Position numbers and translations under genes: made by a program | NCBI GenBank assembly: GCA_949987705.1 | Contig: OX465281.1 | Span: 102,447,248-102,511,247 of the forward strand | Direction: 5' to 3' | Length of the DNA: 64,000 nucleotides | From: Thereva unica | Lineage: Eukaryota; Arthropoda; Insecta; Diptera; Therevidae | Shown: positions 11,371 through 20,861 of the stretch, one piece after another | How positions within the stretch are numbered: the first letter of the stretch is position 1 | Layout of the letters: each line of letters begins with the position of its first letter | Notes under the pieces: model-generated | What the model was told of the DNA's origin: nothing | The model's database searches: none | What the model saw: the letters and a program-made list of their open reading frames with translations, nothing else

Positions 11371-11450
11371 AAAAGCACCGCGAGCCGAAGAATCGAACTC
11401 GCAGCCCCACAGACGAGGGACTTTCCCTAGCCATTTGTAGTCCATGGAAA
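11371..11450 (-). other. tRNA-like pol III promoter segment
   Basis: On the minus strand, TGGCTAGGGAAAG (A-box-like) is followed by GGGGCTGCGAGTTCGATTC, with a B box GTTCGATTC and a possible CGAG/CTCG T-arm, then GCGGTGC and a T run that would end pol III transcription. There is no complete acceptor stem, so this looks like a SINE head remnant rather than a tRNA gene. Confidence 0.4.
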
Positions 11451-11965
11451 TGGTACTTTAACATTGCAAAAATGCAGGACAAGGGGTAATTTTTGGGATG
11501 TGTAGGGGGGGTCAGGGTGAGCTTAAGTTTGAGTTTTCGGGATTCTACCCCCCCCCCCGCATTTGGCCGCCATCTTGGAAAACGTATGCAAATGGTTTTT
11601 CCACTATATCTCCGAAACGGCACATCTTACCGGAAATTTGCAAGGACACTTTTTGTTTAGAATTAAATAATCTACAATTTATTACTCAGAAATTTTGTGG
11701 TAAAATGAATAATTAAGAAGTTATAAGCCTTAGAACAAAAAATTAGTCACAATATTTTCTTTAAAGGCTCTTTTTTGTTGTTTAAATATACTTCTGGTTG
11801 AAATTTCCAGACCATTTTCTCAGTTTTTGGTCTTTTGACCAAGAGCTACATTTTGAGATATGGCCCAAGTCTGTAGCGGCAGTACTTTCAGAGATGAAAG
11901 TAGGCTTTAGACGGACAGAGCCTCTGTATAAGCTTTTTTTTTGAAAAAGCTAAAACTAAAGCTTT

Positions 11966-12015
11966 GTACGCGTTAAACTTAAGCTTAATGGTACGCGTTA
12001 AACTTAAGCTTAATG
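11966..12015 (+). repeat. Perfect 25-bp tandem duplication
   Basis: GTACGCGTTAAACTTAAGC and the following TTAATG (25 bp) are repeated exactly twice, 11966-11990 and 11991-12015, within the hAT-like element. Confidence 0.9.
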
Positions 12016-13026
12016 TTCAGTTCAATCCACGTAAGTGGCTTCACCGGCTAAAGTCCAGTTTATGTTCAGTTCGTGCAAATTGTTGCTTTTTCGCCAGAAG
12101 TCAGAAATTCGAAAGCCGACTGGAATGGCATTCCACTATTCTAGTTGATTACTATCTTTTGAGCGAGCTTTTACCAAAGATTACCCACAAAGATACGACA
12201 CTCTCAAAATTTCCCATAAGCTCCCTTGCGAGTGAATATATCAATCGACAAGGTGCAAGCGAGACAAAATTTAATTTAAAAACAAAAAAAAACCTGAGAA
12301 AGAAAGGGTAAATAAAGAAATGTTATTTCACGAAGTGCGAAAGAGACGCACTGATTTCTCTTCTCCGCAATTTTTTGTGCCGTCTGGACTTTTATTTTGC
12401 TTGTGTTAATTCATGTACCATTTTCGTCAATTTTCGTGTACTTCCTGCTCTGCATGTGTTTGTGTAGTTTGCCGTTGCTCCGCCCTCTCGCCATTCCGGA
12501 GTGCGTATATGAATAGAGAAGTTGATCATAGATTTTTACGTTCCTTTTTCTTCGCACAGAAAGGATTACAGTGTCGTATCTTTCTGAGTAATTTTTGCTT
12601 TTACATTCAACTTCAGTTCGGTACCCGTTGTGCGGACTGAGGTTTTTTCCTCAGTTGAATATGTTTAAACTATATGCCAACTGAACTGAGGTTAGAAGTT
12701 CAGTTCGCCAATTTGCTTGTTCAGCCGGGTTATTTTTTGAAGGTTTTCAAAACGTTTTCTGAATATGTGAGGCAGATATCGCCCCACTTAATTTGAAATA
12801 CGGTTTGCGGCACATTAATTTAATGTTTTCCAACTGAACAATCGATCCACCTTTCAACCCTCTTCGAGGCTAGCATGACAAAATGGGCCATCTAAATCTG
12901 TCACTAGCTGACGGTCTATAAGTAAAATTCTTTTAAATTTATTGTATTGTTAGTGTGCCGCCCAATTTTCAAATTGTTAAAAGGGTGCCGCAACAAAAAA
13001 AAAGGTTGAGAATCATTGCGTTAGAG

Positions 13027-13962
13027 TATATAATGATGTACTTCAATTTTTATGCACTTTTAAAGGGGAGGACGAATAACACTTACCCCTTTTTTTGTTT
13101 TACTGCTTTTCCGTTTTTTCTATTTATTTAAGTTTTATTTACAAATTTCACTTTTGAGTTTTCATTACAATTTTTTATTTATTTTACATTTATTTGATAT
13201 TAACAAACAAAACTCTTTCTTATTGTGGACTTTTTGTTTATATTTATATATAAACTTACAAATGCATTTGCAAAACAATGCAAACAAGAAAAATTTCCAC
13301 AAGTTTGGTAAAAATAATATTTAACCACTCGTTACACCATCACAAGAAATTTTTAAGATCAAAATCAAACAAAATCGCAATTCATGCAAAATTCACATAA
13401 AATGATAAAAATGATAAAATGACTTTTTATTTCTATCAGGTAAGTAAACCACAATAAACACTTAAGCTACGGCGGCACCTAAGAATATAGTTCACTAAGA
13501 CTATCGATCACTAAAAATATCGTTCACACTATTTTTTTTAGAGACAAATATGTTTTTTGTCATCCCGAAAAAGAAATTCCCGACGCCTTTTCTGAATCGC
13601 TGGTATTAAAAAAAGTCAAAAACAATTAAAAGTTTCTCTTCAACAATAAAGCTTCAACCGCGTTATGAAAGTCAACAATCAAACAAAACTCTTCTTTTTC
13701 AATATTTCAGGTTGCGTCTGAGAATGTTACATTTTTTGTTGAAGTGGATTTTTGTACATTGAAGATTTCTCCGTTAAGGAATTTTGTACATTTGAAAATG
13801 GAAATTAGATAATTATTTTCCGTTTAGGATTTGTTGTTCACAGGGAGGTCATATTGCATCAAATTCATTGCGAATTTGATGTAAAAGGCTCCCTGTATGA
13901 AGGGATATGAGATTTTGTCTAAGGATTTCGTTTTTCACCGAGACCCTTAGAAATTCTGTATG
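13027..13962. other. AT-rich spacer
   Basis: Low-complexity AT-rich sequence between the hAT-like element and the next MITE. No gene, RNA or clear repeat recognised. Confidence 0.5.
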
Positions 13963-13965
13963 TAA

Positions 13966-14731
13966 AGGGGCCCATACACTGTCGAACAATTTGCGCAACG
14001 TAGCCCTTTGTGCAAATATTTCCCCGTGTATGGAGCGGTTTGATAAGTTGCGCAACTGTTTGCTGAAAATCAAACGTGTTTGAAAATTTTTGTGCAACGG
14101 GCAGCGTTGCGCAAATTGATTTTTCGTGTATGGAGATGTTGGTGCATTTTACAGACATTGAAATTTTAATTGCTCAAGAATTGTGCTAAAACTAAGGCTG
14201 TGTTCATAAATACAAGTTTCTCAAATCTTGCATGTAGCATGTCGTTCAGTATTACAACTGAAAAAAAGCAAAGCGTTCTGAAATACAGTTGCTAGTTTGG
14301 ATTCGCGAAGAAGAAGAACGAACTGTCAAGTAAATTAAAGTGGGCAGACAGTAGCTTTTTAAAAATGGTGACATGCGTTCATTTAAGCAACCATGAATAA
14401 TTCGCAAATGACTAATCTGACAAGAAAGCGATTGCAAGGTTGCCTGCATGCAAACAAACAAACCTTGCATTTATGAACACGGCCTAAATGAGAAAATGGC
14501 AGTGAAGGAAAGTGGATGAAGGATTCTGGAGGGAATTCATCGAAATGCATTGCCTTACTTTCTGCAAAACTTCTAATTCTAATTGCCAAACACGTAGCCT
14601 CAGACATGTTTTCTCCAAGAAAACATAAACGTAAATGAAGTTTGTGCAACTCTTTGCGTAGTGTATGGACAATCTCTTATTTTTTGGCAAACACAAATTT
14701 GCGCAAATTGTTCGCTGGTGTATGGGCCCCT
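13966..14731. mobile_element. PIF/Harbinger-like MITE, outer
   Basis: The left end AGGGGCCCATACACTGTCG and right end GGTGTATGGGCCCCT are terminal inverted repeats; the inner AACAATTTGCGCAA and TTGCGCAAATTGTT extend them. TAA flanks both sides (13963-13965 and 14732-14734), matching the TWA duplication of PIF/Harbinger. It has no transposase. It touches the 3' truncation of the LINE at 14738. Superfamily assignment rests on the 3-bp duplication and GG-rich ends, so it is tentative. Confidence 0.7.
14196..14484. mobile_element. PIF/Harbinger-like MITE, nested
   Basis: The ends GGCTGTGTTCATAAAT and ATTTATGAACACGGCC are inverted copies with one difference, flanked by TAA (14193-14195 and 14485-14487). 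It lies inside the MITE at 13966-14731 and so inserted later. No coding capacity. Confidence 0.75.
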
Positions 14732-14737
14732 TAACAC

Positions 14738-15751
14738 TTAGGTGGTTATTGGAGCGCCGCCCCAAACGAGCGAGTTGTATTCGAGAAGAAGCCGAATGTA
14801 GGATTTATAAATAACAGCACGGGCCGATGGCTGGAGGAGGAACTTGCACCTCTTAAGAAATCCCAAGCACTGGGATCCTTGTTTTGCGATTTGGAATATG
14901 TGGTCATTAAATCGGAAGTCTTTGGCTAATGTCACGCCTTAGATGTGTAAGGAGGTATCGGCCGTTAGTTCAACTTTGTCCACTTTCAAGGATGGAGAGC
15001 TGTTGATCTTTTTCTTTGAAATAAGACAGTACGTGGTTTTGGCGGGGTTGAATTCAACACGATTCTTCTTTCCCCACTCTAGAATGAGTTCAATGTCGTT
15101 ATTAATAGAGATGGATATAAGTTCCCGATCATCAAGACAGGATCTGGCATGAGTCTGTCTTGTATCGTAGCTGTACGAGTAACGTAAAGTACCGTCGTCA
15201 GCGAAGCTGAGAAGTGGGTTGGAGGGGATTGAAAGTAGGTAATTTATAAAGATGAGAAATAGGGTCGGTGATAAAATTGAACCCTGGGGGACCCCCGCAG
15301 AGATAGGGTGAGATTCAGTTTTGACGCCATCCAATACTACCTTAATTGAACGACCGGAAAGGAAACTTTCAACCCACTTATACAGAAGCGAGTCAATTCC
15401 AATAGCTTTAAGTTTAGCTAACAAGGCTGAGTGCCATACTCTATCAAAAGCCTTGGAGATATCCAAAGCAACCAAACTAGATTCACCAGATCCATGCAAA
15501 CTTCGGTTGAGGTGTTCTGTAAGGCAAACTAAAAGATCACCAGTGGATCCTTTTTGTCGGAAGCCGTATTGTTTGTCGTTGATAAGTTTGTTGGATTCTA
15601 GATATCCCATTAGCTTTTTGTTAATTATCGTCTCCATGGTTTTGGAGAGAATAGAAGTAATTGCTATTGGACGGTAGTTGGAGGGACTTTTTTCGGTATT
15701 GGCTGAACATGGGCAAGTTTCCAGGAGTCTGGGTAAACTCCGGAGGAGCAT
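14738..15751 (-). pseudogene. LINE reverse transcriptase, 3'-truncated, one stop
   Basis: RT of a Jockey/CR1-type LINE. From the N-terminus it shows YRPIAITSILSK, a QYGFRQKGST block, VALDISKAFDRVWH, SAGVPQGSILSPTLF and the catalytic FADDGT. This is followed by FNPAKTTYC and LGVTLAKD-type blocks. A TAA near 14938 replaces a leucine codon kept in the sister copy at 9061-9747, so it is a nonsense mutation within one frame. The protein ends at 14738 within YNSLVWGGAPITT, where the remaining C-terminus and poly(A) end are absent and unrelated DNA begins. A 3' truncation is unusual for target-primed LINEs and points to later deletion. Confidence 0.9.
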
Positions 15752-16473
15752 GATAGAGCAAAAAGTTTTCGCAGAGGTTTAGCCAAAGGTGACGCGCATT
15801 GTTTTAAGACGACAGGGGGTATATTATCGGGTCCAGTGCATTTATTGACATCGAGCTCCTTGAGGCACCTGTACACCTCGCAAGTTCTGAAGAAAATCCA
15901 GTCTATTAAATGAGCGTTGTGCTCGAGAATCGAGGGTGGCATATCAGTTTGGAGTAAAGAAGAATTGGAAGCAAACAGAGATGCTAATAAATCGGCCTTG
16001 GATATTCTGTCTGTTATCACCTTCTTATCGTGGATGAATGAAGGAGTTGTGGATGAAGTGAAATTCTTCTTAATGGAGCTTACCAAGGACCAGAAGTTCT
16101 TGCTACCAGAGGTTGCATTAAGGAGTTTACTTCTCAATTTGTTGTCAAATGAATTTTTGACATTCCTGATGGTGACTTTGCAGGAGTTTCTTAGTTTCAT
16201 ATACTTTACACGGAGTGATTCACTCGGGGAGCTCTTGTAAGTACGAAAGGCGGCTTCTTTATTTCTGATTGCATTCATGCACTCCTGATTAAACCATCTG
16301 TTGGGCTTAGCCTTCACAGATTTAGTTGTATGAGGAATGAACAAATGCATTCCTGCCTGTATGATCCTAGAGATACGGATAGCAGCAGCGTTGACGTTTT
16401 TGTTTCGGAAAGACAGGTTCCAGTCAGTAAAAAAATAATAAGCCCCAGCCAATTGGCCTTCCCATAATGCCAT
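15664..16473 (-). pseudogene. LINE linker and start of RT domain
   Basis: This segment between endonuclease and RT has NRWFNQECMNAIRNKEAAF, FWSLVSSIKKN and a VNKCTGPDNIPPVVLKQC block leading to VYPDSWKLAHVQPIPKK, the classic entry into LINE RT. The frame breaks near 15690: SNYRPI-type RT continues in the frame of 14738-15751. It also breaks near 16480, upstream of which the endonuclease is read in a third frame. The copy therefore has at least two frameshifts and one stop and is dead. Confidence 0.88.
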
Positions 16474-16735
16474 ACAATTCTTTTAACTGGTTTGGGAAGG
16501 GTCGGAAATTTGAATGGGAAACTAGCGCTAACTAAGCAGTGGTCCAAATTGCCGAGAGGTGAATCAACTTCGACGGAGTACCGCGCTGGGTGAGAAGTAA
16601 GGAAAAGATCAAGGAGATAGGTTCCTTGATCAGCAACATCAGGGACTCTCGTGGGATGATCCACAATTTGATGAAAATTATTGGTGTCTGCAAAGAGCTC
16701 TACGTCTCGTCTAGTTTGAACGGCAGAGGTGAGAA
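16472..16735 (-). pseudogene. LINE endonuclease C-terminal fragment
   Basis: VDHPTRVPDVADQGTYLLDL followed by SPLGNLDHCLVSASF is the C-terminal end (with the SDH-like NLDH) of a LINE-type endonuclease/exonuclease/phosphatase domain. The 5' part is lost at about 16735, where the sequence runs into a 34-bp palindrome. Confidence 0.85.
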
Positions 16736-16769
16736 AGGGCTTGAGGGAACACGTGTTCTCTCAAGCCCT
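16736..16769. repeat. 34-bp near-perfect palindrome at LINE 5' junction
   Basis: AGGGCTTGAGG, GAACACGTGTTC and TCTCAAGCCCT form an inverted repeat with one mismatched pair. The left half is LINE coding sequence; the right half is its inverted copy, so the 5' junction folds back on itself. Confidence 0.85.
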
Positions 16770-17884
16770 CTCACACGTCTCCTCATCAAACTGAGCAAAA
16801 CTTTCCGTTTCGTGTTTCATCGTGTAAAATGGGCCATATTGTGTTTAACACGGGTAAAAATTAAGTAGAAGGAACATGTGAATCGTCACATCATATCAAC
16901 GCTGTATCAAAGAGCCGACGGATTTTTTATAATGACTGATAGAATTCTTACAGGGACGGATTGGCGGCCCGAGCATATCGGTATATCTTACGCCTAAATC
17001 GCTGAACCGATTTTGATGAAATTTGATACAGAGATAGTTTGGAGCTTTGAGAAAGACATAGGCTACGAGAAAGAAAATAGTTGAAGGGGTTGAAATAAGG
17101 CATGAAAGTTCGTATGGACGTCAAAATAAACTAAAAAAATGTAAAACCTTTGTTTGCATTTTACTAAGTTTTGTTGATCATTAATGCTCAGGCGTCGAGG
17201 CGTTAAAATACAGTAGTTTTGTTTAATATAATCTTTCCACTAAGGGGATGAAATGTGGTTAAATAGGTTGTAAAGGGAATTTTTTTCAATTCTTTTTTTC
17301 TATTGTATAAAAAGTAACTGACTGACAGACAACGCACGGTCTAAACCGCTGGACCTAAAGGGCTGAAATTTTGACAGAAAGTATCCACTAAGAAGCGATT
17401 TTTCGAAATTCACCCCTTAAGGGGTGAAATGAGGTTGAGTAGGTTGTAAGGGGATTTTTTTTCTTTAGTCAGATTTTCTTCAAACTAACTAAAAATACTC
17501 ACACCATAAATAACAAAACATATCTGAAATTAAATTGCGAACAAAAAACGTTATAATCAGTTTTGCAATAAAACGTGTAATTAAAACATTATAACTCATG
17601 CAATATTAGCCCTTCGTAAAAAATAATTATAATTACTAAAATAAAAATAATTATAATTAGAGATAATTGTGTGTTCTATAAGTCTTAGGAAGGATCCTTT
17701 TATGTCGAGTTAACCGTTAACGAAATATAGTGCAAAGAAAGTGATATATAAAGTTTGAAGCACTATAACATATTGACTTTACAAAAAAAATTTCGGAACA
17801 AAAAAGTTAAATCACTTATTTATCTAAATATTTTATCATACATTTTTATTGTAAAATAGTCCAGGAGAGATAGCGAAAAAGTAG
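16770..17884. other. Old repeat debris, no gene
   Basis: 16785-16840 (TTTCGTGTTTCATCGTGTAAAATGGG) is an inverted copy of 8943-8990. Around 17340-17450 there is a diverged unit of the 118-bp repeat family at 22195-23395 (CACTAAGAAGCGATTTTTCG, AAGGGGTGAAATG). The rest is AT-rich. No open frame of note. Confidence 0.5.
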
Positions 17885-19785
17885 TTAAAAGTTGAAATAA
17901 ATCTACCCTGCGATTTCTTGACGCTATAATTAACCCTTAGCTGGACCTGGGGGTGCAGGGACACCCCAGGTCTAAAAAAATCGTTTTTCATGATATAAAT
18001 CTTGAAAATAATATATGCGGGACCACAGAAGTACACTATCTTGAAGTTTGTGTGTTAGATGGAGCTATTTACATTGCTTTTACGCGGGTGCGGGAGCCCA
18101 CACAATCAAAAAATATAGAAGTTTTGATTTTTTGAAGCAAAATATCGTGTTATCATGTTTTTTCGCACCATTAATTTTTTTTCTGCCGTAGTAATAAAAA
18201 AATCTCTCAACTATTAGTACATAAAAGAGGGTTGTCAAAGACTCCCCCTTGATTTTTTTAACGGTCAATATGGCATATTTTCCATGGAAATGATTTTTTC
18301 GCGTGGGGTGCGTGGACACCCCATAGGCCAGTTATGTTACAAAATCGAGGTGGGCCAACTAAGGGTTAAGAGAAAAATCGTAGGAATTCAATGAATGTGT
18401 TTTGGATAAAATTGGTACAGGGTAACAGGTGGTAAAAAGCTAATAAAAGGAGCGAAAACGCGTTTTTTCACGTTTTGGGTACGAAAAATATGTTGTTTTG
18501 GAAAACAAAAAATACTACTTAATAGTGCTTAAAAAGACAAAAATTATGAGTTTTGGACCATTGATATCGGTCAACAGGTTTTTGCAGAAAAATTCAAAAA
18601 CCGTTAAAAATGGTCATTTTTTAACATTTAATTATAGGGAATTTAATTATCGTAGAATCTTGCGGCAGGGCTTAAATTGTGGCCACTGATGGTGCCTACC
18701 TACAATAAAAATTTCATGACAAAATAATGGTAACTTTTCGAGTAAATCTCAAAAATGTAAAAACACCTGTTTTACGAAAAAAGGTTGAACAAGGCCACCA
18801 GTGGTCCTAGAGTTTTTTTGATGAGCCCAATTTATTCCCAAAGAGTTGCTCTACAACCCCATTTTCATGAAATGTATGTAAAGTTTGATTTAACACCTTA
18901 AAAACACGATTAAAAACTACCCTTTTTCCAGTTTTCTTGAATAAAAAGCTTTTCTTTTGAGTTTTCTTCGTGAGCTCTTTGAGCTTTTTTTTAAAAACAA
19001 AGAAAAACTTCGGTTTTTCAAAACTATAGTTAAGAGAAAAATCGTAGGAATTCTATGAATATGTTCCGAATAAAATTGGACCTGTAGAATAGGTGAAAAA
19101 CAAACTAATAAAACTGTCGAAGAACGATTTTCAAGAAAAAGCTCAAAAGTAAAGTTTTTACTTCAAAAAACTGGAAAAAGGGTGGTTTTCAAACGGGGTT
19201 TTAAGGTGTTAAATCAAACTTCACATACATTTCATGAAAATGAGGTTGTAGAGCAACCCTCTGCGAGCTAAAATGTCAATCAAAAAATTTCTAGGACCAT
19301 TGTGGGCCTTGTTCAACCTTTTTTTGTGAAACAGGTGTTTTTACATTTTTGAGATTTACTCGAAAAGCTACCATTATTTTGTCATGAAATTTTTATTGTA
19401 GGTAGGCACCATCAGTGGCCACAATTTAAGCCCTGCCACAAGGTTCTACAATAATTACACTCCCTATAATTAAATGTCAAAAAATGACCATTTTTAACGG
19501 TTTTTGAATTTTTCTGCAAAAACCTGTTGACCGATGTCAATGGTCCAAAACTCATAATTTTCGTCTTTTTAAGCACTATTAAGTAGTATTTTTTGTTTTC
19601 CAAAACAACATATTTTTCGTACCCAAAACGTGAAAAAACGCGTTTTCGCTCCTTTTATTAGCTTTTTACTACCTGTTGCCCTGGACCAATTTTATCCAAA
19701 ACACATTCATTGAATTCCTACGATTTTTCTCTTAATTATAGCGTCAACAAATCGCAGGGTAGATTTATTTCAACTTTTTAACTTC
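17885..19785. mobile_element. Large fold-back element with nested MITE
   Basis: The left arm starts around AAAGTTGAAATAAATCTACC and the right arm ends GGTAGATTTATTTCAACTTT. Inner matches include GCCACTGATGGTGCCTACC with GGTAGGCACCATCAGTGGC, and TTTCATGAAATGTATG with CATACATTTCATGAAA. Near the centre (19030-19085) the arm sequence GAGAAAAATCGTAGGAATTC recurs in direct orientation, so the loop has its own partial duplication. The left arm is interrupted by a piggyBac-like MITE. No transposase. The mirrored 63-residue open frames at 18498 and 19412 arise from the palindrome. Confidence 0.85.
17934..18365. mobile_element. piggyBac-like MITE
   Basis: The ends CCCTTAGCTGGACC and GGCCAACTAAGGG are inverted, and TTAA flanks both sides (17930-17933, 18366-18369). 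The other arm of the surrounding palindrome keeps the empty site with a single TTAA (CGCTATAATTAAGAGAAAAA in reverse complement), so the TTAA duplication is proven within the window. Each end also has a subterminal GGGGTGxxxGGACACCCC hairpin. Non-coding. Confidence 0.92.
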
Positions 19786-20777
19786 CCAGTGTAGGAAGTT
19801 ATTGTAATCGGTCCGAAAATCGAAATCGAAAATTTCAACGTATTTTCATCTTTCAAGGTCCCAGGAGCATTTTAAGCAAAAAATTGGGAGGAAGTATGTG
19901 TGTGTGTGTGTGTATGTGCGTACGGATGTGGTCATTTTTTCCTGCACGATATCGCGCGAACCAAAACTGATATCGACTTCGTTGAGGTGTCGTTCGAAGC
20001 GTATTAACCGAAATATGATCTGAAAAGATTTTCATGAAATTCGGTCCAGCCGTTTTTTTGTTTAAGTGAGGTAAGTGATTTTTGTACCTGCATGATATCG
20101 CCCGAACCACGAAAGATATTGACTTACTTGAGGTGCCGTTCGAAGCGTATTAGCGACAATATAATCTGAAAAGATTTTTATAATATTCGGTATAGCGGTT
20201 CTTTGGTTTAAATAACATAAGTGATTTTTGTACCTGCACGATATCGCGCGAACTATAAAAGATATCGACTCAGTTGACGTGCCGTTCGAAGAGTATTAAC
20301 CAAAATATGATCTGAAAAGATTTTCATAAAATTCGGTCCAGCCGTTTTTTTGTTTAAGCGGCGTAAGTGATTTTTGTACCTGCACAATATCGCCCGAACC
20401 ACGAAAGATATTGACTTACTTGAGGTGCCGTTCGAAGCGTATTAGCGACAATATAATCTGAAAAGATTTTTATACAATTCGGTCCAGCGGTTTTTTGTTT
20501 AAATAACTTAAGTGATTTTTGGACCTGCACGATACCGCGCGAACTAAAAACTATATCGAATTCATTGCGGTGCCGAAAAACATTAATACATCAATTTTAT
20601 AAACATTTTCGTCATCCTAATCTTGTAAGTGCGCACATTTAGTTTGACATTTTAGCGAAAATATTGATAAATAATTGTGACAAATTCTCGGTATTATAGA
20701 TATATTCTATATTGCCTATTGTTAATTTATTATTAAAATATCCAATCATATATTCAACATCCATCATACTGGGAAGT
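19786..20777. mobile_element. Element carrying 146-bp tandem repeats
   Basis: It is bounded by AACTTCCCAGT on the left and ACTGGGAAGTT on the right, short terminal inverted repeats. Inside, TAAGTGATTTTTGTACCTGCA starts at 20071, 20218, 20364 and 20509, a period of 145-147 bp. Units alternate between two subtypes (CGATATCGCGCGAACT versus GATATCGCCCGAACCACG), giving a dimeric repeat of about 293 bp. A GT microsatellite lies at 19898-19912. No coding capacity; superfamily unknown. Confidence 0.7.
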
Positions 20778-20861
20778 TGATCGTATGGACCGAAAGGGTC
20801 GAACCCACATCGCAACTAGTTTTCTATTCTTCCTGGACTAAAATGCATAGTTTCCGAGATA

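Larger units (their letters stand above)
9807..13018. mobile_element. hAT-like DNA transposon, 3.2 kb, non-autonomous
   Basis: The ends are CAGTGATTCTCAGCC on the left and GGTTGAGAATCATTG on the right, inverted copies of the common hAT-type CAGTGATTCTCAACC terminus, followed on both sides by GTGCCG-rich subterminal sequence. The flanks TGTTAGAG (9799-9806) and CGTTAGAG (13019-13026) form an 8-bp target duplication with one mismatch, diagnostic of hAT. No transposase frame is seen, so it is a deletion derivative or carries captured sequence. The interior holds a tRNA-like segment at 11371-11450, a C-run and 'CCGCCATCTTGG' repeat piece near 11550, and a 25-bp duplication at 11966-12015. Confidence 0.8.

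Noticed and set aside
18498..19603. Paired 63-codon proteins at 18498 and 19412
   Set aside because: They are the same sequence in the two arms of a palindrome and resemble no family.
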